Assembly (NCBI GenBank): GCA_039707655.1
Contig: CM077676.1
Span: 452,141,379-452,205,378 of the forward strand
Direction of reading: 5' to 3'
Origin: Elymus sibiricus
Lineage: Eukaryota > Streptophyta > Magnoliopsida > Poales > Poaceae
DNA length: 64,000 nucleotides
Shown: positions 44,261 to 56,795 of the stretch, piece by piece
How the letters are laid out: every line of letters starts with the position of its first letter
How positions within the stretch are numbered: the stretch's first letter is position 1
Position numbers and translations under genes: made by a program
The notes under the pieces: model-generated
What the model was told of the DNA's origin: nothing
What the model saw: only the letters and a program-made list of their open reading frames with translations
Database searches by the model: none

Positions 44261-45480
44261 TTTTTTTTTTAAAAGGAGGAAGACCCCCGGCCTCTGCATC
44301 TTCTGGGCGATGCATGCAGCCACTTTATTAATTATCCACAAAGACCTTACAAAGTGATACATCAGTAAGTCTGAAGCCACCATCTTGGCAACATCTGTCG
44401 CTACTCCTATCCAGTTGATGAAGGGATGCTGATAGTCCGAGCCTAATACCAAACAGACCTCGCAGCAAAGCCTAACATCTAAGACCGGAGGCCCCAACCA
44501 AGCCACTTGCCGGGTATGGGGCACACACCGGTCCGGCGCACTCTCAGAGGCCGCCGCCGCCAACTGCCCCCGATCCATCTTCAGAGTTGTACTGACGCAT
44601 CGACCTTGCCTGGCCTAGCTGCCGTCGACACCACCACGACGCCAGACAACGCCACCATCCTGCGCTCGTCCATCATCACACGCCCAGCGGCGAGGCCCCG
44701 CTGCTCCATGCCGCTGAGACCCGTCGTTGTCTACGTGCCAGATGTCACGCCGCTCCTCCTTCGCGAACACCACCTGCTGCCACTGGTCCCATCCCCTCCG
44801 CCTGCAGTTCCACTGCACTCCCAACCGAGCCCCAAGGCCCCTGACGACGCCTCCAGGAAGGTCACGACGCGAACAGCACCGCCGCCGCCAGATCCGAAGA
44901 GGATTGAAGGTTTTCACCTGGGCAGGGGATCGGGATGGGTAGTTTGGGACCTCAGCTGCGCCTCCATGAAGGAAAGCGGCGCCCTTGGGCGTCGCCGCCG
45001 CCGGGCCGACCAGACCGGCCAAGGTTTCCCCCGGACCCCAAGTACACCACCAGGGCTCACCACCACCGGAGCCAGCAGACGCAAGCCACCGGGACGTCGA
45101 GAGAGGCAGCAGGACAGAGGGGAACCTCCAGATCTGACGCAATAGAGCACCGCGTCGCAGCCGGACTCCACCAGCGACCCACCGCCCGCGCGGCCGAGCA
45201 CACTGGCCAGCGTCTCCTGCGGACGTCGCCAGCCGCCGGACACCGCCGCCTCGCCGGCAGGGCCGCCGCCGCAGGAACCGCAGGCCTCCGATGCGATCTG
45301 GTCCGCAGGCCGTTGAGATCGATCCGAGCGCCGAGATCCCCGCCGCCACCTTCCCCGGCGCCCGCGCGGGCTTTCCCGGCGGCCGTCTCCGGTGGCGGCG
45401 AGGAGGGAGGGGGCTGAAGGGGTGACGGTGCGGCGGATCCCTAATCGCCCCCGAGTCGCCCGAGGGGCGACGCGAGGGCC
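44261..45480 (-). mobile_element. Poly(A)-tailed LINE-like element with GC-rich body, minus strand
   Basis: T10 at 44261-44270 is the reverse of a poly(A) tail. The adjacent sequence (minus strand: AATAAAGTGGCTGCATGCAT) looks like a plant LINE 3' end. The body is very GC-rich with long overlapping frames on both strands (for example 44615-45487 minus and 44507-45145 plus) that look like composition artefacts. CAACCTTTATG occurs twice at the right edge (45486 and 45516). Confidence 0.5.
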
Positions 45481-45499
45481 GGGTCAACCTTTATGCAGA

Positions 45500-46017
45500 G
45501 AAGTGAACTCACCACCAACCTTTATGATCTTAAATAGATGATTAACGACATGGTATGTTCTCACATTTCTACTAGTAACTATATTTTAGGCGCCATTGGA
45601 TTAATGATGTCAGGTTGAATGCATCGCAATACGATCGAGAACACAAAACGAAATTTAACAACCTTTTGAAGTGCGGAAGAAAAGAGGAAAAATATAGTTT
45701 CCGTCGGCAACCCATTTCACTTTGCAATTACCAACCAATTAATGATATATATACAGTTCAATCTGTTGGGACTCAACTGAAAATTAATCAAACTCTCAAT
45801 CAGAAGTTTCGTGTGATACGAATAGGACAGATCTTTTAATTTGGTCCCTTCTGAGTAGGCCGCTGCATTGGATGTATCGCTAGCTCACCTATAAAACTGT
45901 ACCAAATCTCTGTGGATGTACGACGCATCTTCTAAACTCTGGAATAACAAGTACCAGAGATATCACTTTCTCCACAACGAACAAAAGGACCCGAGGTTTC
46001 TGAATCCTTCTCTATGC
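45500..46017. other. Stretch without a recognised gene
   Basis: AT-rich. The word CATGGTATGTTCTCAC near 45551 also resembles sequence near 41775, hinting at a shared older repeat. Confidence 0.35.
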
Positions 46018-46612
46018 CAGCAAATAGTAACCAGCATTTTTTTTTGAGGGGTGAACCAAGTTTTATTCATCAAAGTCCACTGATAGTGGGATACAGTTTA
46101 GGTCATGGGGTTGGCCCAACCAAACGTGGCGCTCCGGACCTAGTAAAAGACTAAACTTGGCTAGACTATGTGCTTCATAATTAAGAACACGACCTTCAAA
46201 AGTAATATTACAATGAAGTTGAGATAAATGAAGATTGATCTCACTAATTATTGCGCCATATATGCCTCTGCTGCATCTGGCAATATCAGAGACTACCTGC
46301 TTCGAGTCCGATGCTATGATGAAATTCTGGACATTAAGATCCGCTGCTAGATCAATCCCTTCTCTGCATGCAATGGCCTCCAGAGTGGCCACATCTTCAA
46401 CTCCTTCTATTACAAGCGATGAGCTGCCCAGGTACTGACCATTGCCATCACGGCAAACTGCCGCTGCAGATCCACCTCTCCCTTTTCTTACCCCCGCGTC
46501 GACATGGATCTTGGCGTATCCAGTTGGAGGGGCTTTGGGTCACTGTTGTGCCACTGGAGGTGCATGCCCAGTACGCGTCGACATGGATCTTGACAGCAAA
46601 TAGTAACCAGCA
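46018..46612 (-). mobile_element. 5'-truncated LINE with 19-bp target duplication
   Basis: CAGCAAATAGTAACCAGCA occurs at 46018-46036 and 46594-46612. The insert (46037-46593) begins with T9, the reverse of a poly(A) tail, so the element points left. It encodes the RNase H-like C-terminus of a plant LINE ORF2. Confidence 0.93.
46063..46392 (-). pseudogene. LINE ORF2 C-terminal RNase H-like domain
   Basis: About 109 residues of the plant RNase H-like (RVT_3) fold: the strand/Asp region (NFIIASDSKQVV), an ARCSRG/I-rich helix, and a C-terminal AHSLAKFSL motif with a conserved His. The frame ends at the natural stop just before the tail. Upstream parts were never copied (5' truncation). Confidence 0.8.
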
Positions 46613-46627
46613 GTCCTCTACTTATTA

Positions 46628-46688
46628 ATCATCTCGTCTAATTTATGGCCTTGGGCCCCTTTTCAAAAAAAAAAAAATCTTCTCGTCT
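46628..46688 (+). mobile_element. Short LINE 3' stub with ~12-bp target duplication
   Basis: ATCATCTCGTCT (46628-46639) and ATCTTCTCGTCT (46677-46688) differ at one base. They flank a 37-base stub ending TTGGGCCCCTTTTC plus an A run. Confidence 0.6.
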
Positions 46689-46849
46689 CTACTGCTGAGA
46701 GCCTTTTTATTTTCGAGAAAACTCTACTTTTGAGAGCCTGAAATAAATTCCTGAAAGAAACTGATGATTAATCGGTGGGTATTCCTGGAAACCCATGTGG
46801 GTTTGCCAATCTGTACCACCTTATTCGGAACAAGTCGGCTAGAGACGCT

Positions 46850-47307
46850 AGATTGGCGTGGGCGCCATGTCTTGGGCACTGTGGGATGCGCAAAATAAAG
46901 CATTGATTGAAGGGATTGTCTTTAAACACCCGGCTAACCTAATTTATAAAATTGTCATATTATTGCAGCTTTGGAGAGCTCTGGGGAAACGACAGGAACA
47001 TGCACGGCTTGACACCTTCATCAGCAACCTCCGCACCAAGTGTACCCAACTCCGAGAGGCATCAAGGACGTCGCTAGGGTGGCTTTCATCCTTGGGTGCT
47101 TCTTCCTCATCTTCATCTTCGTGCGACCGACGGGTCAGCAACTTGTGTCGTCATGTGGTCTGCGCTGCGCTGCAAGATGGGTCATTGCTGGCCTTGTATC
47201 GAACCATTTTTTATTTTCCTCATAGGCTTGCTTGTCATGTAATGTGTATAACTCTATTTGTAAGGGTCTTATTCTAAGGCCGGGCAATAGCCTCTTACCT
47301 AAAAAAA
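46850..47307 (+). mobile_element. 5'-truncated LINE 3' end, plus strand
   Basis: The frame 46858-47277 begins with residues like the end of plant LINE ORF2 (WALWDAQNKALIEGIVFKHP, then LIYKIVILLQLW). It is followed by a 3' UTR and A7 at 47301-47307. No target duplication was found. Confidence 0.6.
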
Positions 47308-48236
47308 GAAGAGGTTTTCGGTAATTTCATATGAACTGGACGGTGGTTTCTTTACATGACATATGACTTGGGTGGATGCAGATGTGGCACATGATTGGCA
47401 TGGATGACAACCTAGATTGATAGATGTAAAATATTAAAATTAGTAAGCGAGCAGAAGAGTTCAGAAAATTAAAGGTTCACAGTTGATTTAATCCTAGAAT
47501 TTGAATATGATCTTACAAAAATATCCAGCTTCTAGCAATAATTTTGAACAAATAAAAGGTGAAGTAAGTTTGAAGCATGGGAACAATTCATTTTTGATAT
47601 TTGATTTTTTGGAATTAAATATTAAGTAAAAAACAAAAATTACAATTTTGAATTGTTTAATTACATGTACCATTAAAATTATTTCCTATGTTTTTCTGAG
47701 TTTTCCAAAAAGAATTTTTATTTGAACTATTCCAAAATTTACACTTTGTTGACAAAAGATCTAAAAGTCCAGAAATTTTGAAAAAAATTCTGGACTTTCA
47801 AATCTTTTGTCAACAAGCTCTATTGTCGGCCATGTCATGCACCACATCAGCCAAACTGTAGAGACCACATATCATGTTAGTAAAGTCATCTAGAATCACC
47901 TTACTGTCCAACATGAAACAATTTTGAAATATCATGGCGTCACCGGACCAAAGTCGCCACCGTACCCCCATCGCTCTAAAGATTGGGCCACGGTGCTGTC
48001 TGAATCATCCGCTGCTTTGGTGAAGTCCACCTCACCACCAACGACATCGACGCATACATTGACATGTCGTAAGTCTATGGAGATTGGAGGGGCGCTATTA
48101 ACTCGCCATACTGGTGGCGCACATGCACCCAAAATGACCGCCATGCCGATGGGTGGTCTTAGATAACGATGTGGTGTTATCCAGGAAAGGCCACGATCGC
48201 CTCTTCGCTAACCTTTCCACTGGATGCTTCATCTGT
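47308..48236. other. Stretch without a recognised gene
   Basis: It holds the hairpin at 47743-47816. Otherwise it is AT-rich, then mixed sequence. A short frame at 47924-48166 has no domain. Confidence 0.4.
47743..47816. repeat. Long inverted repeat (stem-loop, ~35-bp arms)
   Basis: Arm 1 contains TTGTTGACAAAAGAT and AAAGTCCAGAA. Arm 2 contains TTCTGGACTTT and ATCTTTTGTCAACAA. The loop is only a few bases. It could be a MITE remnant or a small-RNA hairpin. Confidence 0.75.
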
Positions 48237-48241
48237 CGCTA

Positions 48242-48718
48242 TGATATGTCTCCGACATATCTATAATTTTTGAAGTATTCATGCTATATTTACATTAAAT
48301 ATATATGGTTTTGGTGCACTTTTATATTATTTTTATGGACTAACTTATTGATCTAGTCCCAGTGTTAGTTCCTGTTTTCTGCATGTTTTTTGTTTTATAG
48401 AAAATCAATATCTAGGTAGGTCAAAACACCTCGATGATTTAATATGATTTTTATGGAATATATGCGATTTTTTGGGTGAAGGAATCAACGCAAATCAATG
48501 CCCGAGGGCCCCACAAGGACAGGTGGTGCGGCCACCCCCCTGGCCGCGCCATGGGCCCTTTTGGGCAGCCCTTAAGTTAGTTGGTGCCCTTCTTTCGCCA
48601 CAAGAAAGCTAATTTCCGGGGAGAAATCCCCTCAAAATTACAGCCCGATCGGAGTTACGGATCTCCGGCTATAAAAGGAACGATGCAAGGCCAGAAAACA
48701 GTCGCGAAACAGAGAAAA

Positions 48719-48779
<61 letters not shown>

Positions 48780-49819
48780 AATCTCGGAGGGGTTCTCGCC
48801 CCTGTGGGCGCCATGGAGGTCAAGGAACCAGAGGGGAGAACCTCTCCCCCTCTAGGGGGAGGCCATGCGGGAGCAAGCTGGAGGGGAGCCCTTCTCTCCC
48901 TTTCTCTCTCAGTGGCGCCGTAGTGCCGCCGGGTGAACCATCACCACGGTGATCATCTTCATCAACGTCACTGTATTCATCACCTTCCTCACCTCTATTC
49001 AGCGGTCCACTCTCCCGCAACTCACTGTAATACCCTAGTTGAACATGGTGTTTTGGTGCTATGAATTATTATCCAATGATTTGTGTCATCGTTATTGTCT
49101 TTGAGTAGATTTTTGTGTCCTATGGCTTAATTGGTGAATTGCTATGATTGATTTAAATTGCTTGTGGTTATGTTACTGTCCTTTGGTACCCATCATATGA
49201 GCGCGCGCGTGGATCACACCATATAGTTAGTTGTATGTTGATAGGACTATGCATGTGGCTGCAAGAGTGACTGAAACCTAGCCCGACCATGGAAATTGAT
49301 ACATATGGGATTGAAGGGGGACCAATATATCTTAATGCTATGGTTGACTTTCACCTTAATGAACTTGTTAGTATTTGCGGATGCTTGCTAATAGTTCCAA
49401 TGATAAGTGCATAGAATTTCAAGTAAGGGATGACATGCTAGCAGAGGCCTCTCCCACATGAAAACTTGCTATCGGTATAGTAACTTAGCTAATTGCCTAG
49501 GGACAATTCTGCACACCATACCACCATTATTCCACACTGGCTATTTGTATAATATTGTAATATATTCTATCTTTATTTAGGCAGCACCTACTTTTATGTT
49601 TATGTTCTTCAAAGCTATCCCTTTATACCCACTTCGTAGTTTTATTTCTCGTTTCTTGATAAAAGCAAACGCTCGATGTACGTATGGTTGTATCAATGGC
49701 AGATAGTTCCTGAGAGAATATTGATCTTACCTTTAGCTCCTTGTGGGTTCGACACTCCATACTTACCACTTCCATCTTTGGAAAGTGCTACGATGATTCC
49801 TTGCACTTGGTGATTATCA
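48242..49819 (+). mobile_element. Solo LTR, Gypsy type (1578 bp)
   Basis: It begins TGATATGTCTCC and ends GATTATCA. It is flanked by CGCTA (48237-48241) and CGCCA (49820-49824), a 5-base duplication with one difference. A TATAAAAG box is at 48670-48677. The 3' part carries GTGGGTTCGACACTC, a phrase also found in the LTR at 57300, which points to an Athila-related family. No internal region is present, so it probably formed by LTR-LTR recombination. Confidence 0.85.
48724..48776. repeat. (GA)n microsatellite
   Basis: About 26 uninterrupted GA units, located just downstream of the LTR TATA box. Confidence 0.95.
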
Positions 49820-49824
49820 CGCCA

Positions 49825-50480
49825 CTACTTAGCGATCGTCAGCCACACACTCACCGGCGTCTCTGACAATCTGCATATCTAGAAGATGGACACCAATGGC
49901 AACACATATCAAGTTAGTTTTACTCTTTGTCACGGTTGGTTTGTTCATTTTGTCCTATCCTTGGGCCCCATGTTTAGAGGGTTGAGGAGGAGGAGAAGAA
50001 CGAGATCCCGAGGAAAGGAAGGAAGAGCCAAGGGAGAGGAAGAAGGTAAAGCCGAAGACCCTGAGTTGGCGCTGGCTTCACCTACTTCAGTTCCTTCTCC
50101 CCGTTACCCATGTGGGTCTGAGGACATGACATCCTCTATATCGGCCTTTTACACCCATGTCAAGAGTCCGTCTGTCAAATCCCCAGCAAAGCCAGACTCC
50201 GGCCGTATTTGGTTGAGCTGGAGATTCTGAAAAAGCTATTGTGAGATAGCTGTTGTGGAAAAGCTGGAAGGTATTTGGTTGAAACAACTGTGAAATTGTA
50301 GATTTGGCTATGAATTGTCAGCAATGCCCCTGTTGCCTGAGTGTATATATTTATATGCTAATTGACCGTAAGGCGGTAATATGTACATTTGTAGGTAATT
50401 GAACGACAATTTTTGGCAAAGGAAATTATGACAATGTAGACGATTTGTAGCTAACACATACGCAATTCAACGGCTATACT
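49825..50480. other. Stretch without a recognised gene
   Basis: A frame at 49886-50230 has an Arg/Glu-rich middle and no domain. Near 50205-50290 the words GTATTTGGTTGA and AAAGCTGGAAGG suggest a hAT-type MITE fragment. Confidence 0.35.
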
Positions 50481-53400
50481 TTGATGTTGAATACATTTAA
50501 CCATGTCAATATGAATAACAATAGAACTTGGAATATTTTAAGCTGGAACATTAGGGGAATTAATGCAGAAGTAAATTGGCTAGCTCTGAGACAAAAAATT
50601 GAAGAGAGTGCTACCGGAATTATATTACTTAAGGAGACAAAAAGAGAAACTTTTGACCTTGCCTATGTTCATAATTTCTGTCCCTAGAGTTTAATAAATT
50701 TGAATACTTGCCTTCCATTGGAGCTTCAGGTGGTATCCTTATAGCATGGAATAGATCTCTTTTGTATGGAGTAGTCATGTTCCAAAACAGATTTTCACTA
50801 TCAGTACAATTCACTTGCAACAATTCCTCACAATCCTGGATTTTGACAAATGTTTATGGGCCCTGTGGTCAGGAAGATAAAGTGGAATTTCTTCAGTGGT
50901 TTAGTAACATTGACATGCCAAATGAAGTGGACTGGAGTATTATGGGGGACTTTAATTTTATTAGATCCTCAAGTGACAGAAACAAAACTGGAGGTGATGT
51001 GAACCAAATGATCCTCTTTAATGAAGCCGTTAGCAATCTTGGTTTGGTTGAATTACCACTAAAGGGTAGGCAATACAGTTGGAGCAACCTACAAGAAAAT
51101 CCTCTGTTAGAAAAGCTTGACTGGTTCTTTACATCTGCTACTTGGATGACCTCTTATCCTGACACTACTGCCCTGCCACTAGCCAACCTATCTCTGACCA
51201 CTTGCCATGTATGATCAAAGTGGGTACTATTGTTCCCAAGTCAAAAATCTTCAGGCTTGAAAATTACGGGGACATATCTCATTTAAAGAGGTGGTCAAAG
51301 CAGCCTGGGACATACCTGTTGACTTCACAGATCCAGCAAAATGCATTAATGCTAAATTCAAGAATCTGAGAAGAAGTTTAAAAATGTGGGCTAGAGCACT
51401 CTCTTGTTTAAAGAAATAAACTGCTGAAATAACGAGTGTATCTTTCTTCTGGATTTCTTTGAAGAATTTAGAATACTCAGTACCTTTGAATGGAATTGCA
51501 GAAATCTTCTCAAGGATCACTTATTAGCTGTGCTTAATAACCAGAAAATATACTGGAAGCAGAGAGGAAAAATTAAAGGAGTAAAATTTGGTGATGAAAA
51601 CACCAAGTTCTTTCACACAAAGGATTCCATCAACTACAAACACAACAAAATTGCAATGCTCCTAAATGAAGATCTGGTAGAAATTACTGATCATGCAGGA
51701 CAAACAGGTATCCTTTGGGAGGCTTTTAGAAAAAGGCTGGGACAATCTGAGGGTCACTCCATGCACTTTGATTTGCCTGGTTTATTTGGTCAGCAAGTCT
51801 GCCCATAGGTGTTTCAAGATCTTGAAAAGCCTTTCACGGATGAGGAGATTAACAATGTTGTTAAAGAACTACCTACTGATAAATCTCCTGGCCCAGATGG
51901 TTTTAACAATGAATTCATAAAAGCTTGCTGGGATAATATTGGTGATGATGTCAAAATGTTAATTCATGCCTTCTACTCTGGGAATATTTCCTTGGAAAGT
52001 ATCAACATCTCTTTTATTACTCTTATTCCAAAGAAAGATGTTCCACTTGCACCCAATGATTTCAGGCCAATCTCACTCCTCAATGGTGTTCTAAAGATTA
52101 TTACAAAGCTTTTGGCCAATAGACTACAAAAGGTGATCCTGCAAATGATCCACATTAATCAATATGGTTTCCTAAAAGATAGAGTCATTCAAGATTGCTT
52201 GGGTTGGTCTTATGAATATCTGCATCAGTGTCTCAAATCTAAAAATAATTGCTGGTAACTAAATTGGACTTTGAAAAGGCCTTTGACACTATGGAACATC
52301 AAGCAATCATTGATATCCTAAGGGCTAAAGTTTTTGGAGAAAGATGGATCTCTTGGATGCAACTACTTTTTAGCTTTGCCTCCTCTATTGTTCTACTAAA
52401 TGGCGTCCAAGGGAAAAGTTTTTATTGCAGAAGAGGGGTAAGACTGGGAGACCCTCTTTCTCCTCTCTTATTTGTGATTGCTGCTGACCTTCTTCAATTT
52501 GTACTAAACAAAGCAATGTCACAAGGTCTGCTCACCTCACCTATACAAGTTAACTCTTGCCCTGACTTCCCAATTGTTCAATATGCTGATGATACCCTAG
52601 TGGTTATGCAAGTAGACACTAGGCAATTAATCTGTTTAAAAGCTCTTCTGAATACTTTTGCATCTGCTACTGGCCTCAAAGTGAACTATCAAAAATCCAT
52701 CTTGGTGCCTATAAACATATAGGAAGAGAGAGTTCCAGTTCACAGGTACCTTGAACTGTGCCAGGGGTCACTTCCCTTTCACATACCTAGGTCTCCCTTT
52801 GGGCCTCTACAAGAACACTGTTGAACAGTGTCTGCCAATGGTGAACAGAATTGCAAAAAGACTGGCTGGTATTGCAACTTTCATGACATATGCAGGGAGA
52901 TTGCAAATGGTAAAATTTGTGTTGGCATCTTTGCCAATTTTTTAATGTGCTGCTTGGATATTCCTGTAACCATCAAAAAACAGGTAATCAAATATCTTAG
53001 ACACTGCCTCTGGAGGAGTCCTTATATGGAGGACCACAGGCGTGATCTAGTTGCTTGGACCATAGTTTGCAGGCCAAAAATTCAAGGTGGACTTGGAGTA
53101 ATGGATATTTTTGCCCAAAACAAAGCCCTACTCATGAAGAATTTACACAAGTTTTATAATAGACATGACATTCCATGAGTGAAGCTCATTTGGGATACTT
53201 ATTACCAAGGGAATCAATTACCGGGAGAAGAGCAAGTGGGATCCTTTTGGTGGAGAGCTAATCTGCAACTAATTGATCAATATAAAGCTCTAGCCAGATG
53301 CAATTTTGGGGATGGTAGAAGTGCCTTCTTCTGGACTGACTTGTGGAACAATTATATCATGCAGCAAAAGTTTCCTCATCTATACTTTTTGTGATCAATC

Positions 53401-54112
53401 CCCATGTGACTGTCCAACAAGTGATTAACACATCATATCTGGAAGATCTTTTTCATATTCCTTTATCTATTGAAGCTCACCAGCAATTCCTGCAAATTGA
53501 AGACATCTGCATCTCACTAAGAAAATCTGGATATCTAAATATGAGAGACACATGGAGCTACATATGGGGCAATGCAAACTTCTCATCTGCCAAGGCATAT
53601 AAGGTGCTGATTTGTTTCAAGCAAGTTCCTCCTCACTTTACTTTGATCTGGAGTTCCTCTTGTCAACCAAAGCATAAAGTGTTCTTCTGGATGCTTCTTC
53701 ATGACAGACTGAACACAAGAAATCTCTTAAGGAGAAAACATTTGTGCTGGAGGAATATAACTGTGCTGGGATGACATGCCAATAGGAAGAAACCTTACAT
53801 CACTTGTCCCGGGGATGCCCTTTTGCTATGGATTGTTGGGATTTCATCTGCCCTACAAGAACTCAAAACTTATCTATTTTTGAAGCCTTCCAGGACATCA
53901 AAGAAAAGTTGGAGTTACCTTTTTTCATGGAAATTATCATTCTGGGATCATGGGATATTTGGATAATAAGAAACAACAAGATCTTTGAGAATATTCAACC
54001 TTCTTTCCAGGGCTGGAAGAACATCTACTTTGGAGAGTTAAAACTACTCACTCATAGGATCGAAAACAAATATGCAGCGCAATACAATTCATGGCTGGAT
54101 GCACAATTGTAA
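50481..54112 (+). pseudogene. LINE ORF2: endonuclease plus reverse transcriptase, many breaks
   Basis: The endonuclease starts near 50520 (NILSWNIRGIN) and continues through GDFNF (near 50945) and RQYSWSN. The reverse transcriptase carries DKSPGPDGF (near 51880), FRPISLLN, LDFEKAFD (near 52264), GDPLSPLLF and the catalytic QYADD (near 52580). The zf-RVT domain has WSSSCQPKHKVFFWMLLHDRL (near 53650). Frame changes or stops occur near 50685, 51210, 51420-51530, 51806, 52250, 52720, 52945, 53178, 53390 and 53775, so it is long dead. It would nick DNA and copy its own RNA at the nick. Confidence 0.85.
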
Positions 54113-54304
54113 TTTATTTAGTTTCTGTTTTGTTTCATTATTATTTTTCTTTCTTTCTCCCTTTTTTCCTTTTTTCTTCTTTTTCTTTTTCTTTTCTTTG
54201 TATTTTTCTGTCTTGTTTTATTTCTTTGTAATCTCTGTTTGCGGCTTCCCTCAAGCCCCTGTAACTTTTTTAGAACTCCTAGCTCTTTATTAATTATAAA
54301 AAAT
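50481..54304 (+). mobile_element. Decayed LINE (RIX) with ORF2 only
   Basis: Order: AP-type endonuclease, reverse transcriptase, zinc-binding RVT domain, 3' UTR. No ORF1 is seen, so the copy is probably 5'-truncated. The 3' end near 54304 is AT-rich with a short A run. I found no target duplication. Confidence 0.85.
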
Positions 54305-54853
54305 GCAGTGGTTTTTTTTTACCTTACTGTTCATAGTCAAAAAAGTATTATTGCAAAAGACATGGACCATACAAAACACATATGGTTCACATCATGATGA
54401 CCACCATCAACATAGCTAACCTATATTTCCATCGCAAGACAAGCATCAGCTATCCTACGACGAATAAAGTTCATGGTATCTTGCTACTTGTAGACTGCGT
54501 TGGTATTTCCCCGAAGAGGAGAGGATGATGCAGTATAGTAGAGATAAGTATTTCCCTTAGTTAAGAACCAATGTTATCAATCCAGTAGGAGAACCAAGCA
54601 AAATTCCGTTAAGCGCACCTGCACACACAAAAGCAAACACTTGCACCCAACGCAAATAAGAGGGTTGTCAATCCTGTTAGAGGTTATTTGCAAAGATTAA
54701 ATCTTATAGAGATAAATAGATAAACTAAAATACTAAATAAAATAAAAGTAAATAAATTGCAACAAGATATTTTTGAGTTTTTAATATATGATAAAGTAGA
54801 CCCGGGGGCCATAGTTTTCACTAGAGGCTTCTCTCTCGAACACATAGCATACA
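54305..54853. repeat. Fragment of an unclassified Triticeae repeat
   Basis: Words such as TGCGTTGGTATTTCCCCGAA and AGTAGACCCGGGGGCCATAG are, as I recall, common in wheat repeats of uncertain class. The copy is cut on the right by the LTR at 54854. No coding domain is seen. Confidence 0.4.
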
Positions 54854-56795
54854 TGTAGGAGATATGCCCTAGAGGCAATAATAAATGTTATTATTTATCT
54901 CCATGCTCATAATTATGTTTATATTCCGTGCTATAACTGCTATGGTTCTCGAGTCTGCAATAACCACGGGGCTCGGAGGGAAACTCATATGCACGTGTGG
55001 AATAATAAACGGTAAAATGCATTCCTAGTCTGGCCTCTAAGACTAGCTCAGGTGTTGCATGATGGTTCTATTTTCCTGATCATGGGCATGACTATGCCGG
55101 CAACTTTGAGGACACATTGTTAGGAGAACACTTGTGTTGAATCGACCCGAATTGATGTTATGCTATGAGATACATTCATCACAAGTTAATGGTTAATAAC
55201 ACAGAGAAAGTTAACGTTTGCATAATTCCTTAGACCATGAGAGTATCGAGTTTCTTCATGCTTGCTTCATGAACTTTGGGGTTTGTTAAACGTCATCCGT
55301 AACTGGGTGGCTATTACGGCGGCTTACGGGTTCATGGGAAAGTATGTCAAGGGACTTGATAGCTCAAGATTGGGATTTGCTCCTCCAACGATGGAGAGAT
55401 ATTCCTTGGGCTCTCTTGGTGTTACAGTATCCATCATCGTCTGGCCAGACACATTGTGATTTGATCACAGGGATGCCGGAACACGGGAACGAGAAAAGAG
55501 AACAAAACCGGTAACGAGGTAACTGGCATAGTGGACAAATGTTGATCCACGGGGATGCCGAGAAATCTCACCTCGGGTGTTTGTAACATATCGCGAAGCA
55601 ACAGGAATAGCACACGGCAACTGGAGGTTCACTCGAATATTTATTCGTGTGGGTATAGGGATCAATATGGGTGTCCACGGTTCCACTATTGATCATTGAT
55701 CGGAAAGTGTTCCGGTCATGTCTATACTTCACCGAACCTATAGGGTCACACGCTTAAGGGTCATCTATCTACTGAATTCTAGACAGGAAGTCTGAGAGAA
55801 AGTCACCGGAAAAGTTTCGGAGACAACGGAAGAGTTCCGGAGAGAGGACACCGGAATAGTTTCGGTAAAACCGAAAAGTTGTTTTGGAGTATACCATTAA
55901 GTCAAAATGGTTTTAGCACACGCCTGGAAATTCTTGGAGGGTGCCAGAATTGTTTTGGGAACTTCTGGGATTTTTCTGGGGAAAAAACCAGAAATGTTTC
56001 GGAGCTGCCGGAACCGCTTTGGTTGCTTTTCGCTGATGAAAATCACTGATCCAGAATTGTTTCGAAACACGTCCAAAATTATTTTAGTGGGTACTGGAAA
56101 TGTTCTAAGACCTACAGAAATATTTTCGGATTTATCAGTCGCGGAAAAATGTTTCCGTGAGTAGTGAAAAGCACTTTTTGGTTACTTTTTGGAAAGCCAC
56201 CTTTTTGGGCTTTGCTCAAAAGATCTAGGGGATGACATGGATGGATGGGAACCCCTTTGGGGGGGGGGGGGGCTCACATGAGGGGTGGCCGGCCATGGAG
56301 GGGCTCCTCCATGGAGCCCCACTTGCCTTCTCATTTATGCCCTTGTGAAGGACATTTTTTGGGGGCATTTTGGTATTTCCAAGTGTGCCCTACCCCTTGG
56401 CTTTTCCTATAAATAGAGGAGGAGAGGAGCTCTCCACACTCACTCAAGCTCTCATAAACAATGCCATGCAATGATCTGGCTTCTTCTCTCCCTCCCACGA
56501 AAAGAGTTTCGTAGAGCCGATAGGCTGTCTGGGTTCTGGTGGGAACTAGTTCTGGACGGCAAAGCCCTGCCGGATAGATGACACCGTATGTGTGCAACCT
56601 CGTAGAGAGGTCGTAGGTTCGATCTTTTTGCCCGAGGGGCTGTACGAGAGTGCCTCCCGAAGGGCTGTCCGAGTGACCGTTCGAGTTTCTGTGAGTGCCT
56701 CCCGAAGGGCTGTCCGTGACACCGTCCGGGTGACTGTCCGACCGCCTCCGGAAGGGCTGTCCGAGTGACTGTCCGAGCGGCAGACGAGGGAGTAC
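54854..56795 (+). repeat. Third LTR of the Copia B family, interrupted
   Basis: It begins TGTAGGAGATATGCCC, follows the B LTR throughout (TATAAATA at 56409), and breaks off after GAGGGAGTAC (56786-56795). The B LTRs continue from there with ATCCTTGCGG. The rest is expected to the right of the inserted Gypsy element. Whether it is a solo LTR or part of an element cannot be told. Confidence 0.9.

Noticed and set aside
44507..45487. Frames of 212, 290 and 160 codons on both strands
   Set aside because: The region is a GC-rich LINE-like body in which stops are rare by composition. There is no recognised domain and no codon-phase signal on one strand.
48581..48952. 123-codon Arg/Glu-rich frame
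   Set aside because: It runs through the GA microsatellite of a solo LTR.
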